Source: Sulfurimonas sp. (GTDB lineage Bacteria > Campylobacterota > Campylobacteria > Campylobacterales > Sulfurimonadaceae). From it: a stretch of 8,382 nucleotides of DNA. The number at the start of each line of letters is the position of its first letter. Positions within the stretch are counted from its first letter, which is position 1. The notes under the pieces were generated by a model. That model was not told the DNA's origin. It made no database searches and saw nothing but the letters and a program-made list of their open reading frames with translations. Both the position numbers and the translations under genes were made by a program. The stretch is from contig DAOVJL010000039.1 in NCBI GenBank assembly GCA_030673275.1, positions 1-8,382 of the forward strand, read 5' to 3'. Below, piece after piece: positions 7,095 through 8,382 of this stretch.

Positions 7095-7103
7095 AAGTTG
7101 ATT
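7082..7103 (+). other. Hairpin spanning the amtB stop codon
   Basis: AATCAACTT-ATAA-AAGTTGATT is a perfect 9-bp inverted repeat with a 4-base loop. The TAA stop of amtB (7092-7094) lies in that loop. Only a short TTTT overlaps its end, so it could be a weak terminator/attenuator or a 3'-end stabiliser that sets the amtB:glnK ratio. The repeat is visible; the role is inference. Confidence 0.5.
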
Positions 7104-7137
7104 TTCGTCATAAATATGGTTAGAATGTTAAAATTAA

Positions 7138-7570
<433 letters not shown>

Positions 7571-7593
7571 AGTATTTTAATGATTTTTTAAAC

Positions 7594-7610
7594 TGATTAA
7601 AAATTAATCA
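7594..7610. promoter_or_regulatory. Perfect palindromic operator candidate upstream of the second amt gene
   Basis: Second exact copy of TGATTAA-AAA-TTAATCA; identity with the copy at 5758 continues through 7617 (24 bp). It starts 47 bp before the TATAAT box of the downstream amt gene. The repeated placement relative to two separate amt promoters argues for a shared transcription-factor site rather than chance AT-rich sequence. Confidence 0.6.
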
Positions 7611-7640
7611 CTATTTTTTTTTCTTGCATATTTTTTAAGT

Positions 7641-7646
7641 TATAAT
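7641..7646 (+). promoter_or_regulatory. Candidate -10 box of the second amt promoter
   Basis: TATAAT lies 32 bases before the start codon, preceded by T-rich tracts (nine T at 7614-7622 and a further run near 7631-7636) in place of a -35. The predicted start near 7653 would give a leader of about 25 nt with an AAGGA Shine-Dalgarno (7666-7670) 7 nt from the ATG. Confidence 0.6.
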
Positions 7647-7677
7647 ATCCGCTTTAAATTTATGCAAGGATATCTAC

Positions 7678-8382
7678 ATGTTAGAAGCTGACTTCAAATA
7701 TATTATCGATACTTTCTTTACACTTTTTACAATGGTTTTAATAATTTTTATGGTTCCTGGTTTTGCTATGCTTGAGGCTGGACTGGTACGCACAAAGAAT
7801 GTATCTGCAGTTCTTACTATAAATGTAATGATTTATGCTGTTGCATCTTTAGCTTTTTTGCTTGTTGGTTATGAACTTGCATTTGGTGGCTGGGAGAGTG
7901 ACACTCAAAGTATTTGGGCTGCTTTTATGTTTCAGATGGCATTTGTCGGTAAAACAGTAAACATCATGAGTGGTGGTGTCAGTGAACGTGTTCGTATAAT
8001 TCCTTTAGCTATCTTTACTGTTATTATGGGTGCTGTGATTTATCCAATAGTTGTAAATGTTAGCTGGGGTGCTGATATGATTGCTGGCACATTTTTAGAT
8101 ATTGACATGTATGATCTTGCCGGTTCAACGGTTATTCACTCTACTGGTGGTTGGGCACTTTTAGCCGCTATAATGATAATGGGGTCAAGAAAAGGTCGTT
8201 ATGTTGGTGATAAAATCAGAGTAATCCCTGCTTCAAATATTCCACTGGTTGTTCTTGGAGCGCTTCTTCTTTGGATAGGTTGGTTTGGTTTTAATGGCGG
8301 AAGTGTTGGTTCAATCTCTTCTGTTGAAAATGCTGACTTAGTAGCTAAAACAATTATGAATACAAATACGGCAGGACTTGCA
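7678..8382 (+). CDS. amt: Second, divergent ammonium transporter (Amt family), cut by right edge
   Basis: The 235 visible codons, open at the window end, encode about the first six helices of an Amt/MEP channel. Unlike the neighbouring AmtB it has no signal peptide: MLEADFKYIIDTFF runs straight into helix 1 (VLIIFMVPGFAMLEAGLVRTKN). Family residues kept are the Q-x-x-F gate (FQMAF), SERVR, W in NVSWGAD, an Asp eight residues before the first pore histidine (DLAGSTVIH, H154), and WFGFNGGS. It differs from AmtB around the pore (GSTVIHSTGG against GGTVVHLNAG), so it is a different subfamily and not a recent duplicate. The ATG is set by AAGGA at 7-nt spacing. The second pore histidine and any C-terminal extension lie outside, so channel versus sensor function cannot be judged. 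Its own promoter carries the same palindrome as amtB, suggesting joint nitrogen control. Confidence 0.94.
   Translation, partial: MLEADFKYIIDTFFTLFTMVLIIFMVPGFAMLEAGLVRTKNVSAVLTINVMIYAVASLAFLLVGYELAFGGWESDTQSIWAAFMFQMAFVGKTVNIMSGGVSERVRIIPLAIFTVIMGAVIYPIVVNVSWGADMIAGTFLDIDMYDLAGSTVIHSTGGWALLAAIMIMGSRKGRYVGDKIRVIPASNIPLVVLGALLLWIGWFGFNGGSVGSISSVENADLVAKTIMNTNTAGLA

Noticed and set aside
7121..7126. Internal glnK promoter (TAGAAT)
   Set aside because: Only a weak -10 match with nothing else to support it; cotranscription with amtB is the simpler reading.
7594..7622. AT palindrome plus nine T as an intrinsic terminator of glnK
   Set aside because: The stem has a single G-C pair in seven, the other copy at 5758 stands upstream of a promoter with no gene to terminate in that direction, and a better GC stem lies at 7554-7568.

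Overview
The window is AT-rich chromosomal DNA. It reads as a Campylobacterota (epsilonproteobacterial) genome, most likely Sulfurimonas or a close relative; the genus is an inference. The main reason is the leftward gene order gyrA - flgP - flgQ - flgR - asd. From memory, this is the order of the Campylobacter jejuni block Cj1027c-Cj1023c, and Helicobacter pylori has gyrA - hypothetical - flgR. The proteins agree: GyrA is short (828 aa) with Asn at the quinolone-hotspot position, as in H. pylori, and FlgR lacks a DNA-binding domain, as in H. pylori. Promoters show a TATAAT-like -10 with T-rich upstream DNA and no clear -35, as is usual in this phylum.

Left part (1-5621, minus strand): gyrA is followed closely by two exported flagellar-disk-type proteins (FlgP and FlgQ, whose genes overlap by 52 nt). 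Next come the sigma-54 activator FlgR (GTG start, short hairpin upstream) and aspartate-semialdehyde dehydrogenase, which is cut by the left window edge. Gaps are 44 nt or less and no convincing terminator lies between them, so this looks like one transcription unit joining DNA topology, flagellar motor construction, flagellar gene control and amino-acid/cell-wall synthesis.

Middle (5622-5840): a divergent regulatory region of 219 bp. It holds a candidate gyrA promoter with a 10-bp tandem repeat upstream of its -10, a candidate amtB promoter, and one perfect plus one imperfect copy of an AT-rich palindrome, TGATTAA-N3-TTAATCA.

Right part (5841-8382, plus strand): an ammonium-handling locus, amtB (417 aa) - glnK (PII, 112 aa) - a second divergent amt gene that runs off the right edge. 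The 186-bp glnK-amt gap holds a GC-rich structured element, a terminator-like hairpin and then a second perfect copy of the same palindrome. Both perfect palindromes sit inside an identical 24-bp direct repeat, and both start 47-48 bp upstream of a TATAAT box. The most interesting inference in the window is therefore an unidentified regulator controlling both ammonium channels through this operator. I see no mobile element, CRISPR array, tRNA or rRNA.
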